Positions 26,038 to 35,193 of a stretch of DNA of 37,458 nt are shown here, piece by piece. Location of the stretch: the NCBI GenBank assembly GCA_021782655.1, contig JAJXUT010000013.1, positions 1 through 37,458 of the forward strand, written 5' to 3'. The notes beneath the pieces are model-generated. The model made no database searches and was not told the origin of the DNA. It saw only the letters and a program-made list of their open reading frames with translations. A program made the translations under genes and the position numbers. The first letter of the stretch is position 1. Every line of letters starts with the position of its first letter. This DNA comes from Deltaproteobacteria bacterium (GTDB lineage: Bacteria; Desulfobacterota; Desulfobulbia; Desulfobulbales; VMSU01).

Positions 26038-27071
26038 ATCAAGAGGAACGCATCGTCAGCGCCGTTGCCCGCCGGGACGACCTGGCGGAAGAGGTGTCGC
26101 TCAGGCCCCAGAGGCTCTCCCAATACATCGGCCAGGAGCAGCTCAAGGACAACCTGGCCATCGCCATCCAGGCGGCCAGGGCCCGCCGAGAGCCGCTCGA
26201 CCACGTCCTGTTCCACGGCTTCCCCGGCCTGGGCAAGACCACGCTCGCCTACATCATCGCCCACGAGATGGAGGCAAACATCAAGGTCACCTCCGGCCCG
26301 GTGATCGAGAAGGCGGGCGACCTGGCCGCCATCCTGACCAGCCTGCAAGAGGGCGACGTCCTGTTCATCGACGAGATCCACCGCCTAAACCACGTCATCG
26401 AGGAGATCCTCTACCCGGCGATGGAGGACTTCCAGCTCGACCTGGTGATCGGCCAGGGGCCGGGGGCCAAGTCGGTGAAGATGAACCTGCCCCATTTCAC
26501 CCTGGTGGGGGCCACCACCCGCACCGGCCTGCTCACCCCGCCGCTGCGCGACCGCTTCGGCGTCCTCCTGCGCCTGGAGTTCTACGCCCCGGAAGAGCTG
26601 GTGGCGATTGTCGAACGCTCGGCCAGACTGCTTAAAATCGAGCTAGATCCCGAGGGCGCCCTGGAGCTGGGCCGCCGTTCCCGGGGCACCCCCCGGATCG
26701 CCAACCGGCTCCTGAAACGGGTGCGGGACTACGCCCAGGTCAAGGCCGACGGCCTGGTCAACCGGGAGGTGGCCCGCCAGGCCCTGAAGATGCTGCACGT
26801 CGATGAGTTGGGCCTAGACGACATGGACCGCCGCATCCTGCTCACCATCATCGACCGCTTCCAGGGCGGCCCCCTGGGCCTGGACACCCTGGCCACCGCG
26901 GTCTGTGAGGAACGCACCACCCTGGAGGACGTTTACGAGCCCTTCCTGATCCAGTCCGGCTTCCTGTTCCGCACCCCCCGGGGCCGAATGGCCACCCCCG
27001 CCGCCTACCAGCACTTTGGCCGATCCTATCCCGGCAATCAGCCGTTGGAGCAACCAAGCCTGTTCGATTGA
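26034..27071 (+). CDS. ruvB: Holliday junction DNA helicase RuvB
   Basis: The 345-residue AAA+ motor drives branch migration with RuvA. Motifs are the Walker [11 protein letters not shown] (Lys68), Walker [11 protein letters not shown], sensor 1 [20 protein letters not shown] with the arginine finger region, and the C-terminal winged helix ([15 protein letters not shown]). The first Walker A proline common in RuvB (GPPGLGKT) is Phe here; the catalytic residues are kept. The gene ends 49 bases before the convergent PPDK-like gene, and no clear terminator is visible in that gap. Confidence 0.97.
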   Translation: MNQEERIVSAVARRDDLAEEVSLRPQRLSQYIGQEQLKDNLAIAIQAARARREPLDHVLFHGFPGLGKTTLAYIIAHEMEANIKVTSGPVIEKAGDLAAILTSLQEGDVLFIDEIHRLNHVIEEILYPAMEDFQLDLVIGQGPGAKSVKMNLPHFTLVGATTRTGLLTPPLRDRFGVLLRLEFYAPEELVAIVERSARLLKIELDPEGALELGRRSRGTPRIANRLLKRVRDYAQVKADGLVNREVARQALKMLHVDELGLDDMDRRILLTIIDRFQGGPLGLDTLATAVCEERTTLEDVYEPFLIQSGFLFRTPRGRMATPAAYQHFGRSYPGNQPLEQPSLFD

Positions 27072-27120
27072 CCAGCCACACCCCAGCCCCCACCCAGCGC
27101 CATCCCCATCATTTTACTCC

Positions 27121-30100
27121 TCAAATCGGCAGGATGTGCACCTCGCGCCGCAGTGGGTGCCGTCCCCGCAGGAAGAGCCCCTTGCGGCCATCGATGCTGA
27201 TCGGGTCGCCGAAACGGATCACCTGACCGCTGATCTCGCAGCGCTCCTCGGCCTCGTACACCTTGAGATTCTTACAGCCCACCACGCAGGTCTTGTCCAG
27301 CCGCAGGGCCACCAGGGAGGCGTGGGAGGTCTGGCCGCCGCGGGCGGTGAGCAGGCCATCGGCCTTGGATATCTCCTTGATGTCCTCGGGCACCGTGTCC
27401 TGACGGATCAAAATCAGCGGGGTGCCGGGGTCTTCCTGACGCAGACGGGCGATATTGGCCACCGTGAACACCGCCCGCCCGGCGAGCGCGCTACCGGAGA
27501 CGCCAATCCCCTTGCCCAGGATGGACTTGCTGGTCTCCAGGGAGTCGGCGAAGGTGTCGAAGTTCTCCTGCTTCTTGATGGTGATCATGTCCCGGGTCTG
27601 GAGGATGTAGAGGTCCCCGGCCTCCGGGCCCTCAAAGGTGAACTCGATGTCCTGGGGGTTCCACTGCTTCTCATACACCAGGTCGCGGGCGATGTCCCGC
27701 AGCCGCTGATAGACGTTGGGGAAGCGCCGTTCCAGGGACAAGTCCTTGGAACGGCCGTCGATCTCCGCCTGCTCCACCGAGATGGGGTAGGTGGTGACCA
27801 GCCCGGAGACAATGTCCTCGCCCTGATCGGCGGGGGCATAGTCACCCCACAGGGCCACCCGCCGCACCTTGCGGTAGGGGTGGGCGGTGAACAGCACCCC
27901 GCTGCCCGACTCCTGGCTGTGGTTGCCAAAGACCATCGCCTGGATGATGACCGCCGTGCCCCAGGCGTCGGAAACATCCATCAGGGCCCTAAACTCCTTG
28001 GTCTTGGTGGTGTCCCAGGAGTCGAGTACCGTCTCGATGGCGCCGGTGAGTTGCAGCCAGGGGTCGTCGGGGATGCCGATGCCAATACCACGGATCGCCT
28101 TCTGGTAGTTCAGGGCCAGGTCCCGCATCTGCTCGGACGAAAACTGGCGCTTGACCTGGACATCGTGCCGGGCCTTGGCCTTGTTCATCAGGGTCTGAAA
28201 GACCTCGCGCTCCACCCCCTTGGCCATGGCCCAGGATTGCAGGAAGCGGCGATAGTTGTCCCAGGCCAGATACTCCTGGCCCGACTCCCGGGCGAACTCT
28301 GCGGCTAGGTCCTCGTTTAGGCCGACGTTGTGCAGGGTGGCCATCATCCCCGGCATGGAGACAGCGGCGCCGCTGCGCACCGAGACCAGCAGGGGATTGG
28401 CCGGGTCGCCGAACCGGCGGCCCATCCGGGCCTCCATCTCACTCAAGGCCTGACGGATCTGGCCCATGAACTCGTTCTTGGCCTTGAAGAAGTCCTTGAC
28501 CACCGGCCAGCAGCGGAAGATCTCGGTGGTGATGATAAATCCCGGCGGCACCGGCTTGTCGTCGGCGGCGAGCGTGGTCAGGTTGTAGCCCTTGTTGCCC
28601 AGCATGATCAGGTTGTGGGTCTTGGGGTTTAAGCGATGCAGGAAGCTGATGACATTCTCCGGGTTGTAGGTCATCAGCAGGTCGAGGTTGCTCTCGCTTA
28701 ACACCTCCTTCTGGCTCTCCAGGGTTTGGTAGATGCGGGTGATGAAGTTATCCAGATTCTGGAGCCCGAAGGTGCCGGCGATGAGATCCCTTAAGAAGGA
28801 TTCGTTTAGGCGGTGCACCGAGCCGCTTAGGTCGTCGTCCCGCCACCGGTGGCGGTAGCGGGGCAGGAGGTTGGCAGGCCCGATCTGGGGGGCGATGATG
28901 GCCAGGTTATTCTGGTGAACGTTGGTGTAGTAGGCGTAGATGATGTCCTTGACCCCCTCGGACAGGCCCCGGAAGATGTCCAGGTACTGGGTGAAGGAGA
29001 AGCGCTTCTGCTCCACCGAGCTTGCGAGCAGCGCCAGGTAGGTCTCCAGGTGGCGGGAGGTGATACCGTCGATCTTCAGCGCCCGCAGATACAGCTTCAG
29101 GCAGGCCAGGATGCGGATGAAGGTCGCCTCGGTGATGAAGGCGGTGTTCACCATCTCGGGCAGCCTTTCGAGATAGAGGTTGGCCAGGTTCTCCAGCCGG
29201 AAGGTGAGGCCCAGGGCATCGAACTTCCGCTCCCGGTAACGGCCATAGACCGAGGGGATGTCCACCGCGATGTGGCGCTTGTAGTAGATATCCTCCTTGG
29301 CCTCGAAGGTCTCGGGGCTGAGGATGATGGTTTGCAGCCACTCCAGGCGGGCGAGGATGGCGTCCAGGCACTCGCAGGTGTTGTCGCCGCTTTTCGTAAG
29401 ATCGTCCATCAGGGTGTCGATCTCCGGGAAACCGGCGTTGGCGGCGATCTCAAGCTGCTGGCGCAGGCCCTGGAGCCCCAGATTGTATTTCTCGTAGAGC
29501 AGGGTGTACATGTGCACCAGGAGGGCGAAACGCCGCACCTCCACCGGATTCAAGTCAGACTGCTGGGCCAGGAAGTTGTCCCTGGTCTTCGCCTCCCAGG
29601 TGAGCAGGTCATCCACCCGCTTGAGGTCCGGCAGCTCGAAGACCCGTTTCATCAGGATGTTCAATTCGTCGACGAAGGGGCCGCTCTCCCGGAGGCCGTA
29701 CAGGACCTCCGGGGGCAGAAACTGCTCCAGCACCCGCTTGTCCTTGGTGCGCCAAAAGCTGAAGATGGCCCGGATGAAGTTGACGATCAGGTTGCTCGAC
29801 TCTACGTGGCTCTGCTTGCGCAGGAAGTGGATCAGGGTATCCTGGCGGCGGTGGGTCTCGTCCAGTTCGGTCGACACCTCGCGCAGCTCCCCCTCCGCGC
29901 CTATCTCGTTGAAGAATACCGGCAAAAGCTTGGCAAACTGCTTGGCCAGGTTGTAGATCGGGGCGATGGGGTGGTTAAGCAGCTCGGTGATGTCGCGCTG
30001 AAAGAGGTCGGTGTCCTTGATGCAGGTGCCGGAGAGATGCAGGTTGATGATCAGGGCCGAGAACAGGGTCGAGCACCACTTGGGCTCCTGCATGATGAGC

Positions 30101-31497
30101 GACAGCCAGACCCGGATGTTGACCAGGTGGGCGGGGTTGGCGATCGGTTGCCAGTCCTGATCCACCCCGGTGACGTTGGCGTACTGGAAGCCGAAGCGCA
30201 CCACCTCCCAGAGGAAGCTCTCCACCAAACCGCCGCTGCCCTTTTTGAAGATCTCGGTGCCCAAGACCTGGATGCACTGCAACGAGGTGTGGGGGAACTT
30301 GTTGACGTTGGCCTTCAAGAGCTGGAAGGTGGTGAGCAGAAACTTCTCGATCTCCTCGAACGACTGCTCGTGCACCAGGAGCACCAGGGAGCGGTTGATC
30401 TCGCGCAGGGTCTCCTCGTGGATCAGGAAGAGCCCGGGGGTGTCCATGATCTTAAACAGGAAGAGGAGCTTGCGGTTTTCGGCGAAGCGATCCACCTCCG
30501 TCTCGCCGCCGGACGGGGGAACGGGCGGGCGCTTGCCGCCGGGGTAGCCGGCGTTGGGGAAGGGAACGGTAAGCAACTTGGCCGGAATCTCTTTGTAATT
30601 CCTTACGATCTCCAGATGGGTGGGCAGTTCGAGCAGGGCCGTCAGCCGCTCGGCGGGCGGCAGGCCGCTGGCCTCGTCCGCCGCCTGCAGGTTGCCCTGC
30701 ATGGCCTGATGGGAAATACGTTCAAATAGCCCTGCCACATCCCATTCGCCGTCGTTGTGGCCGCAGGCCTTGGTGAACCAGGGCAAGGGGTCTTCCTCGC
30801 CCAGCCAGTAACGGTAATCGTTGACCAACAGCCGGCTGTAGAGGTTGACGAAGGGGCCGAGCTCAAACCCCACCGGCTGGCCGGTGGCCAGCAGGGCGGT
30901 GGCGATCTTACGGATCGGATGATAACCTTGCCCCATGAGCATCAAGACATGTTCGTCAAGACCCACGATCTCGGCCAAGGCCCGGTTTAGCGCCGTTTGG
31001 TGCCGGACAAGGTTCTCTCCGTCCAACTCGGCGATAAACTTTTCCAGATAGGCCAAAAGCGATTCCACCGCCTGGGCCAGGATGCTGTCCCAGTTCTTGG
31101 GCGAGTCGACGGAGCCGGCCAGAACGCCCGCCCCCTGACCCAGGGACGACGCGGCCAGCCTCTTCGCCTTCAAGTTGTCCCAGGCCTGGCCGATGGCCGT
31201 CAGATGGATGTCCACGATCTGGCCAAGGGCCTCCGGCCCCCGCACTTGACGGGCGTACAGCAGGGTATGCCGCAGGATGAAGGCCCTGAGCTTGGGCAGC
31301 ACCAGGCTCCAGTTACGGAAGGGATGGTTGATCTCCAGCAACAACTCGCTTATTGCCTGATTGATCCCCTTGTAATCCTTGGCCATATCGGCAAGTACCC
31401 GCTGTTCTGGAGCGATGGCCACCTCCTCGACGGCGGTCTCCTGGAGGTTGGCCTTTAAGGCGTCGGAGTCGATGGCGGGGGTGACGGTCTGGGGCAT
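27121..31497 (-). CDS. PPDK-like ATP-grasp/phosphohistidine protein with large unknown N-terminal region, no PEP/pyruvate barrel
   Basis: The 1458-residue protein has three parts. Residues 1 to about 950 are mostly helical, Leu-rich and unlike any domain I recognise. Residues about 960-1305 are a PPDK-type nucleotide-binding domain: LGNKGYNL, PPGFIITTE, SVRSGAAVSMPGMM and the closing QDIEFTFEG..LYILQTRD. Residues about 1306-1440 are the swivelling phosphohistidine domain, with TARGGQTSHAS and His1392. The protein ends there: the C-terminal TIM barrel that binds PEP/pyruvate in PPDK and PEP synthase is absent. By analogy with other dikinases of this fold (glucan water dikinase, rifampin phosphotransferase), it may use ATP to phosphorylate another acceptor, with the N-terminal region as the acceptor part; that is inference. 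It closes the glgA-gapA-ompA unit. No signal peptide; cytoplasmic. Confidence 0.82.
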   Translation of the reverse strand: MPQTVTPAIDSDALKANLQETAVEEVAIAPEQRVLADMAKDYKGINQAISELLLEINHPFRNWSLVLPKLRAFILRHTLLYARQVRGPEALGQIVDIHLTAIGQAWDNLKAKRLAASSLGQGAGVLAGSVDSPKNWDSILAQAVESLLAYLEKFIAELDGENLVRHQTALNRALAEIVGLDEHVLMLMGQGYHPIRKIATALLATGQPVGFELGPFVNLYSRLLVNDYRYWLGEEDPLPWFTKACGHNDGEWDVAGLFERISHQAMQGNLQAADEASGLPPAERLTALLELPTHLEIVRNYKEIPAKLLTVPFPNAGYPGGKRPPVPPSGGETEVDRFAENRKLLFLFKIMDTPGLFLIHEETLREINRSLVLLVHEQSFEEIEKFLLTTFQLLKANVNKFPHTSLQCIQVLGTEIFKKGSGGLVESFLWEVVRFGFQYANVTGVDQDWQPIANPAHLVNIRVWLSLIMQEPKWCSTLFSALIINLHLSGTCIKDTDLFQRDITELLNHPIAPIYNLAKQFAKLLPVFFNEIGAEGELREVSTELDETHRRQDTLIHFLRKQSHVESSNLIVNFIRAIFSFWRTKDKRVLEQFLPPEVLYGLRESGPFVDELNILMKRVFELPDLKRVDDLLTWEAKTRDNFLAQQSDLNPVEVRRFALLVHMYTLLYEKYNLGLQGLRQQLEIAANAGFPEIDTLMDDLTKSGDNTCECLDAILARLEWLQTIILSPETFEAKEDIYYKRHIAVDIPSVYGRYRERKFDALGLTFRLENLANLYLERLPEMVNTAFITEATFIRILACLKLYLRALKIDGITSRHLETYLALLASSVEQKRFSFTQYLDIFRGLSEGVKDIIYAYYTNVHQNNLAIIAPQIGPANLLPRYRHRWRDDDLSGSVHRLNESFLRDLIAGTFGLQNLDNFITRIYQTLESQKEVLSESNLDLLMTYNPENVISFLHRLNPKTHNLIMLGNKGYNLTTLAADDKPVPPGFIITTEIFRCWPVVKDFFKAKNEFMGQIRQALSEMEARMGRRFGDPANPLLVSVRSGAAVSMPGMMATLHNVGLNEDLAAEFARESGQEYLAWDNYRRFLQSWAMAKGVEREVFQTLMNKAKARHDVQVKRQFSSEQMRDLALNYQKAIRGIGIGIPDDPWLQLTGAIETVLDSWDTTKTKEFRALMDVSDAWGTAVIIQAMVFGNHSQESGSGVLFTAHPYRKVRRVALWGDYAPADQGEDIVSGLVTTYPISVEQAEIDGRSKDLSLERRFPNVYQRLRDIARDLVYEKQWNPQDIEFTFEGPEAGDLYILQTRDMITIKKQENFDTFADSLETSKSILGKGIGVSGSALAGRAVFTVANIARLRQEDPGTPLILIRQDTVPEDIKEISKADGLLTARGGQTSHASLVALRLDKTCVVGCKNLKVYEAEERCEISGQVIRFGDPISIDGRKGLFLRGRHPLRREVHILPI

Positions 31498-31528
31498 GGG
31501 CGAATCTCGGGATGAAGGAAAAATGACG

Positions 31529-31561
31529 AAGGCAGAAGGATGAGGGCCATCCTTCTGCCTT
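31529..31561 (-). terminator. Hairpin between the OmpA-like gene and the PPDK-like gene
   Basis: AAGGCAGAAGGATG (31529-31542) pairs perfectly with CATCCTTCTGCCTT (31548-31561) around five bases. On the minus strand TTCGTCATTTTT follows; the T-run is broken, so it may be a partial terminator or an mRNA-stabilising hairpin that lowers expression of the downstream gene. Confidence 0.55.
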
Positions 31562-31626
31562 GCTTGCCGGGGACTTTGGTTAATAGCCAGTGCGGGCCAC
31601 GGAACTAGAGGCGCATGACGTTTTCG

Positions 31627-32310
31627 TTATTGCCGGGCCCCGCTGTTGGTTGGCTGTTGCTGCTGGGTGTTGGGGGCGATCTTGATTTCCACCCGACGGT
31701 TCATCTGCCGGCCCGAATCCGTGTCGTTGCTGGCGATGGGCCGGGAGGCCCCGTAGGCGGTCACCTCCAGTCGGCTGGGATCGATACCCCGTTTGACAAA
31801 CAGGGACTTTACCGCCTCGGCCCGGCGCCGCGACAGATCCATATTTAGGGCGTCCGAGCCCCGTGAATCGGTGTGACCCTCGATCATGATCAACGTGTTT
31901 GGATAATCTTGCAGCACCTTGGCGATCCGATCGATCTCGGAGTAAAGCGCCGGACGAACGGTAGCCGAGTTGATGTCAAAGGAAACGTCGCCCTTCAAAC
32001 TGACCGAAAGGAGATCACCTTGGCGTTGCACGGTTGCCGATCCTGACTGGCCCACCGCCTGCCGCATATCCTGTTCCTGTTTGTCCATCATGTGGCCGTA
32101 GGTGGCGCCGCCCAAGCCCCCGAGCGCCGCGCCGATGGCCGCGCCGATCAGGGTGGACTTGGTGCTACGACCCGCCAACTGTCCGATGCCGGCCCCCACC
32201 GCCGCGCCGCCAGCCGCGCCGTACACGCCGCCTTTTTGAGTATTGGTCTGCGGCACGCAGCCGCCACAGAGCAAAGCCAAACCAGTTGCCAGCACAATTA
32301 TTTTCTTCAT
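31627..32310 (-). CDS. OmpA-family outer-membrane lipoprotein with glycine zipper (YiaD-like)
   Basis: The 227-residue protein has a lipoprotein signal ending LLCGG-C18, a glycine-zipper stretch (YGAAGGAAVGAGIG and IGAAIGAALGGLGG, about 30-70), and a C-terminal OmpA-like peptidoglycan-binding domain (IMIEGHTDSRGSDALNMDLSRRRAEAV, NRRVEIKI). It is predicted to sit in the outer membrane and bind peptidoglycan. A Gln-rich tail ends the protein. An AGAGGAG ribosome site precedes the ATG. It stands between gapA and the PPDK-like gene on the same strand; a functional link with carbon metabolism is not evident. Confidence 0.9.
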   Translation of the reverse strand: MKKIIVLATGLALLCGGCVPQTNTQKGGVYGAAGGAAVGAGIGQLAGRSTKSTLIGAAIGAALGGLGGATYGHMMDKQEQDMRQAVGQSGSATVQRQGDLLSVSLKGDVSFDINSATVRPALYSEIDRIAKVLQDYPNTLIMIEGHTDSRGSDALNMDLSRRRAEAVKSLFVKRGIDPSRLEVTAYGASRPIASNDTDSGRQMNRRVEIKIAPNTQQQQPTNSGARQ

Positions 32311-32357
32311 GTTATTCTCCTCTGGTTAGATTCCTGGCGTCGCGAGCCAGATCCGGC

Positions 32358-33362
32358 TCAAAGTGGCCGCTTGGCCTCCATCATGGCAATCAGGTCCAGC
32401 ACCCGGTTAGAATAGCCCCACTCGTTGTCGTACCAAGAGAGGATCTTGACCATCTTGCCGATGGCCTTGGTGGAGATGGCGTCCACCACCGAGGAGTGGG
32501 GATTGCCCTGATAGTCGATGGAGACCAGGGGCTCGTCAGAGTAGCCCAGATAACGGTTGGCGCCCTCCTTCAAGGCCTGGTTGACCTCGGTGGTGGAGGC
32601 CTCGCGCTCCATCTCGATCACCACGTCCACCAGGGAGACGTTGGGGGTGGGCACCCGCACCGCCAGGCCGTCGAACTTGCCCTTCAAAGATGGCAGCACC
32701 AGCGACACCGCCGCCGCGGCCCCGGTCTTGGTGGGGATCATCGACAGGGCCGCAGCCCTAGCCCGGCGCAGGTCGGAGTGGGGGAAGTCGAGGATGCGCT
32801 GGTCGTTGGTGTAGGAGTGAACCGTGGTCATCAGGCCCTTGGCGATCCCGAAGCGGTCGAGGATGACCTTAGCCACTGGTGCCAGGCAGTTGGTGGTGCA
32901 GGAGGCGTTGGAGATGATGTTGTGCTCCAGGGGGTCGTACTCGTCGTCGTTGACCCCCATGACAATGGTCTTGACCTTGCCCTTGGCCGGGGCCGAGATG
33001 ATAACCTTCTTGGCCCCGGCCTCCAGATGGGCGCCGGAGGCCTCGTCGTTGGTGAAGTAGCCGGTGGATTCGACCACGTAGTCAACCCCGATGGCCCCCC
33101 AGGGGATGTCGGCGGGGTTGCGGTGGTTGTAGATGTCCACCTGACGGCCATTGACGGTGATCCCCTTTTCGGTGGCCGCCACCGCCTTGTCGTACACCCC
33201 CATGATGGAGTCGTACTTGAGCAGATGGGCGGTGGTGGCGTTGCTGGTCAGATCGTTGATCGCCACCACCTCGATATCCGCAAAGGCCGGGTCCTTGTCG
33301 ATGGCCCGGAAGATATTCCTGCCGATGCGGCCAAAGCCGTTGATTCCAATCCTGATAGACAT
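32358..33362 (-). CDS. gap: Glyceraldehyde-3-phosphate dehydrogenase, type I
   Basis: The 334-residue enzyme oxidises or forms glyceraldehyde 3-phosphate in the central glycolytic/gluconeogenic path. Motifs: NAD-binding GINGFGRIGRN, AINDL, the active-site SNASCTTNCLAP with Cys155, and C-terminal WYDNEWGYSNRVLDL. Length is standard. A GGGGAGA ribosome site precedes the ATG. It follows glgA by 54 bases and precedes the OmpA-like gene by 47, so cotranscription is likely. Confidence 0.97.
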   Translation of the reverse strand: MSIRIGINGFGRIGRNIFRAIDKDPAFADIEVVAINDLTSNATTAHLLKYDSIMGVYDKAVAATEKGITVNGRQVDIYNHRNPADIPWGAIGVDYVVESTGYFTNDEASGAHLEAGAKKVIISAPAKGKVKTIVMGVNDDEYDPLEHNIISNASCTTNCLAPVAKVILDRFGIAKGLMTTVHSYTNDQRILDFPHSDLRRARAAALSMIPTKTGAAAAVSLVLPSLKGKFDGLAVRVPTPNVSLVDVVIEMEREASTTEVNQALKEGANRYLGYSDEPLVSIDYQGNPHSSVVDAISTKAIGKMVKILSWYDNEWGYSNRVLDLIAMMEAKRPL

Positions 33363-33416
33363 GACTTTCTCCCCTTTACGTTTAGTTAATTGCCCAAAAA
33401 CACCGAGGCGGCAGGC

Positions 33417-35015
33417 CTAAATGGCCTTCCGGGCGGCGGCGTAGAGTTCCAGATACCGCTCCCGGACCTTTTCCCAGGTGTAACGCTCGCGAATCAGGCC
33501 CACCGCCGCCCGCTGCATGGCCAGCAAGGCAGGACGGGAGTTCCGGTACAGGTGCATGGCCCGCCGCATGGCCTCGGCCAGGGCCAGGCCGCTGAACTCG
33601 TGGAAGGCGAATCCCGTCTCCCCGTCCACCACCTTGACCAGGCCGCCGACATGATGGACGACTGGCAGGTTGGCGAAGAGCTGGGCGATGAAATCGGTGA
33701 GCCCGCAGGGCTCGTAGCGGGAGGGGATAAGGAAGAAGTCGCCCGCCGCGTACACCCAGTTGGCCAACTGGGGATCGAAGCCCCTAAGCAGGCAGAGACG
33801 GCCACGATGCCGGGGATCGCGGCTCATGGCGATCAGGGCCTCCTCGATCTCCGGCTGGCCGGAGCCCATAATTAGTATCTGGAAATCGCGGTCGATAGGC
33901 AACAAGTATTTGAGGGCCTCGATCATTTTGTCCACCCCTTTTTGGGAGGAGAGGCGGCCAATGAAGGTGAACAGGGGCTGCTCGGGCCGAAAGTCGAGGC
34001 GGCCGTCTTGACGCATCCCGGCCAGCCGCCGCTGAGCGATGGCCAGACCCAACTCCTCCCGGCAGACCTCCTTGCCGGACCGCTGGCCGGCGGCGGGCGG
34101 CTGACCGGGGATGAAGCCCGCCGGCAATCCCAGGGCCTGGTAGTTGGCGAGATCGGAGTCCGCCGGGTCGATGCCGTTGGTGATCCCTTGCAGGATAACC
34201 CCGCGCTTTTTCAAGGCATGGCCCAGCCAGCCGGTCAGGGCGTCAGCCTCCGTCTCCCGCAGCTCCCGGGCGTAGTTCTCGCTCACCGTGTTCAAGGCGG
34301 CGTAAGAGGCGGCGGCAAGAAAGGGGTCGAAGGCGTTGTTTAAGAGGTTGCCCTTAATCACCCTAAGCGGCAGGCCGGTGATCCGCTGGGCAAAGGGCAG
34401 GTCGGCGACCTCCTGGTGATAGCCCAGTCCGGCGTTGTGGATGGTGACCAGGCAGCCGCTGTCCCGGAAGTAGTGGCGGAAGCCGTCCTGCTCCCGGATC
34501 AAGGCCGGCGTCAGGGCGGCATGGCCGTCGTGGCAGTGAATAATGTCCGGGCGCTCGCCCATAAGGATCAGGAGGCAGAGGGCCGCCTTCTGCAGGAGGA
34601 CGTTCATGGCAAAGTAGTCGTAATGGCCGCGGCCCTGGCGATGATCCGGGTGCTGGCGCTCCTCCTGGGCGGTGTAGGTGTAAACGCCAAGCTTCTCAGC
34701 GAAACGGGGGCTTTCGAGCAGATAGACCTCCACCCCGCCCTCGGTCTTACGCCAGACCGAGACCGGCTCCCGCCGCTCCTCCTGGGGATAGGACATGTCA
34801 AGCTCGAAGGTCAAACCGGCGGCGGGGGCAAAGCCTAAGGCGCGAGGCTCCATGAAGCCGTAACGGGGCAGGATGACCAGCACCCGGCGGCCGCTCCCGG
34901 CCAGGGCCAGGGCCAGTTGCCGGGCCACGTCCTTTACCCCGCCGGCCCCGGCCAGGGCGCCGTATTCACGGGTGAGGACAACGATGGAACCAATAGCGGC
35001 AGGATCAGAGGGCAT
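33417..35015 (-). CDS. glgA: Glycogen/starch synthase-like glycosyltransferase (GT5)
   Basis: The product is 532 residues from ATG 35015, chosen because GAGGAG stands nine bases upstream and homology starts at IVVLTREYGALAGAGGVKDV; the open frame continues upstream through a terminator palindrome and is not coding there. GT5 features: N-terminal Rossmann half, DIIHCHDGHAAL, LVTIHNAGLGYH, ITNGIDP, FIGRLSSQKGVD and the C-terminal RYEPCGLTDF. It should add glucose from ADP- or UDP-glucose to alpha-1,4-glucan. The KxGG loop typical of bacterial glycogen synthase reads G23-A-G-G here, so the nucleotide-sugar-binding Lys is lost; the donor or acceptor may differ. The first gene of the glgA-gap-ompA-PPDK-like unit. 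Moderately sure of glycogen synthase function. Confidence 0.85.
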   Translation of the reverse strand: MPSDPAAIGSIVVLTREYGALAGAGGVKDVARQLALALAGSGRRVLVILPRYGFMEPRALGFAPAAGLTFELDMSYPQEERREPVSVWRKTEGGVEVYLLESPRFAEKLGVYTYTAQEERQHPDHRQGRGHYDYFAMNVLLQKAALCLLILMGERPDIIHCHDGHAALTPALIREQDGFRHYFRDSGCLVTIHNAGLGYHQEVADLPFAQRITGLPLRVIKGNLLNNAFDPFLAAASYAALNTVSENYARELRETEADALTGWLGHALKKRGVILQGITNGIDPADSDLANYQALGLPAGFIPGQPPAAGQRSGKEVCREELGLAIAQRRLAGMRQDGRLDFRPEQPLFTFIGRLSSQKGVDKMIEALKYLLPIDRDFQILIMGSGQPEIEEALIAMSRDPRHRGRLCLLRGFDPQLANWVYAAGDFFLIPSRYEPCGLTDFIAQLFANLPVVHHVGGLVKVVDGETGFAFHEFSGLALAEAMRRAMHLYRNSRPALLAMQRAAVGLIRERYTWEKVRERYLELYAAARKAI

Positions 35016-35097
35016 GGGCGTAACTCCTCGGGGGCATGACGGAAGGGGAAGTCCGGACGGCATCCCGGACTGGCGAGAAAACGGCAAGGCCAGGGGA

Positions 35098-35185
35098 TAA
35101 AAAAAAGGCAGGACCGGAATTCCGGTCCTGCCTTTCCAAGGAGGAGAGTAAAAAGACAGAAAGGAGGTTTCTGTGCAATTCAATT
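35098..35185 (-). ncRNA. Candidate sigma-54-dependent small RNA (or glgA leader attenuator)
   Basis: Transcription from the sigma-54 promoter at 35194-35209 would start near 35183 and stop in the T-run near 35098, making an RNA of about 88 nt. Visible parts on the minus strand: a short AU-rich 5' end; a hairpin ACAGAA / TTCTGT (about 35175-35157) whose loop exposes ACCUCCU; a single-stranded U-rich stretch with CUCUCCUCCUU (about 35148-35138); and a 32-base perfect palindrome ending in eight U. No coding frame with a ribosome site is present. The two CCUCC segments are complementary to Shine-Dalgarno sequences, a feature of several trans-acting small RNAs. It lies between groEL and glgA. The other reading is a conditional leader of glgA, since no clear promoter was found between the palindrome and the glgA ATG. 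Confidence 0.55.
35104..35135 (-). terminator. Perfect 32-base palindromic terminator upstream of glgA
   Basis: AAAGGCAGGACCGGAA / TTCCGGTCCTGCCTTT pairs over 16 bases and, on the minus strand, is followed by a T-run to 35098. The A-run on the plus strand before it shows the minus-strand orientation. There is no protein-coding gene on the minus strand between the groEL terminator and this one. Confidence 0.85.
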
Positions 35186-35193
35186 CTTCCAAA

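Noticed and set aside
28849-30729. 626-residue plus-strand frame opposite the PPDK-like gene
   Set aside because: Shadow of a GC-rich coding strand; Val/Leu/Gln/Asp repeats, no domain and no ribosome site.
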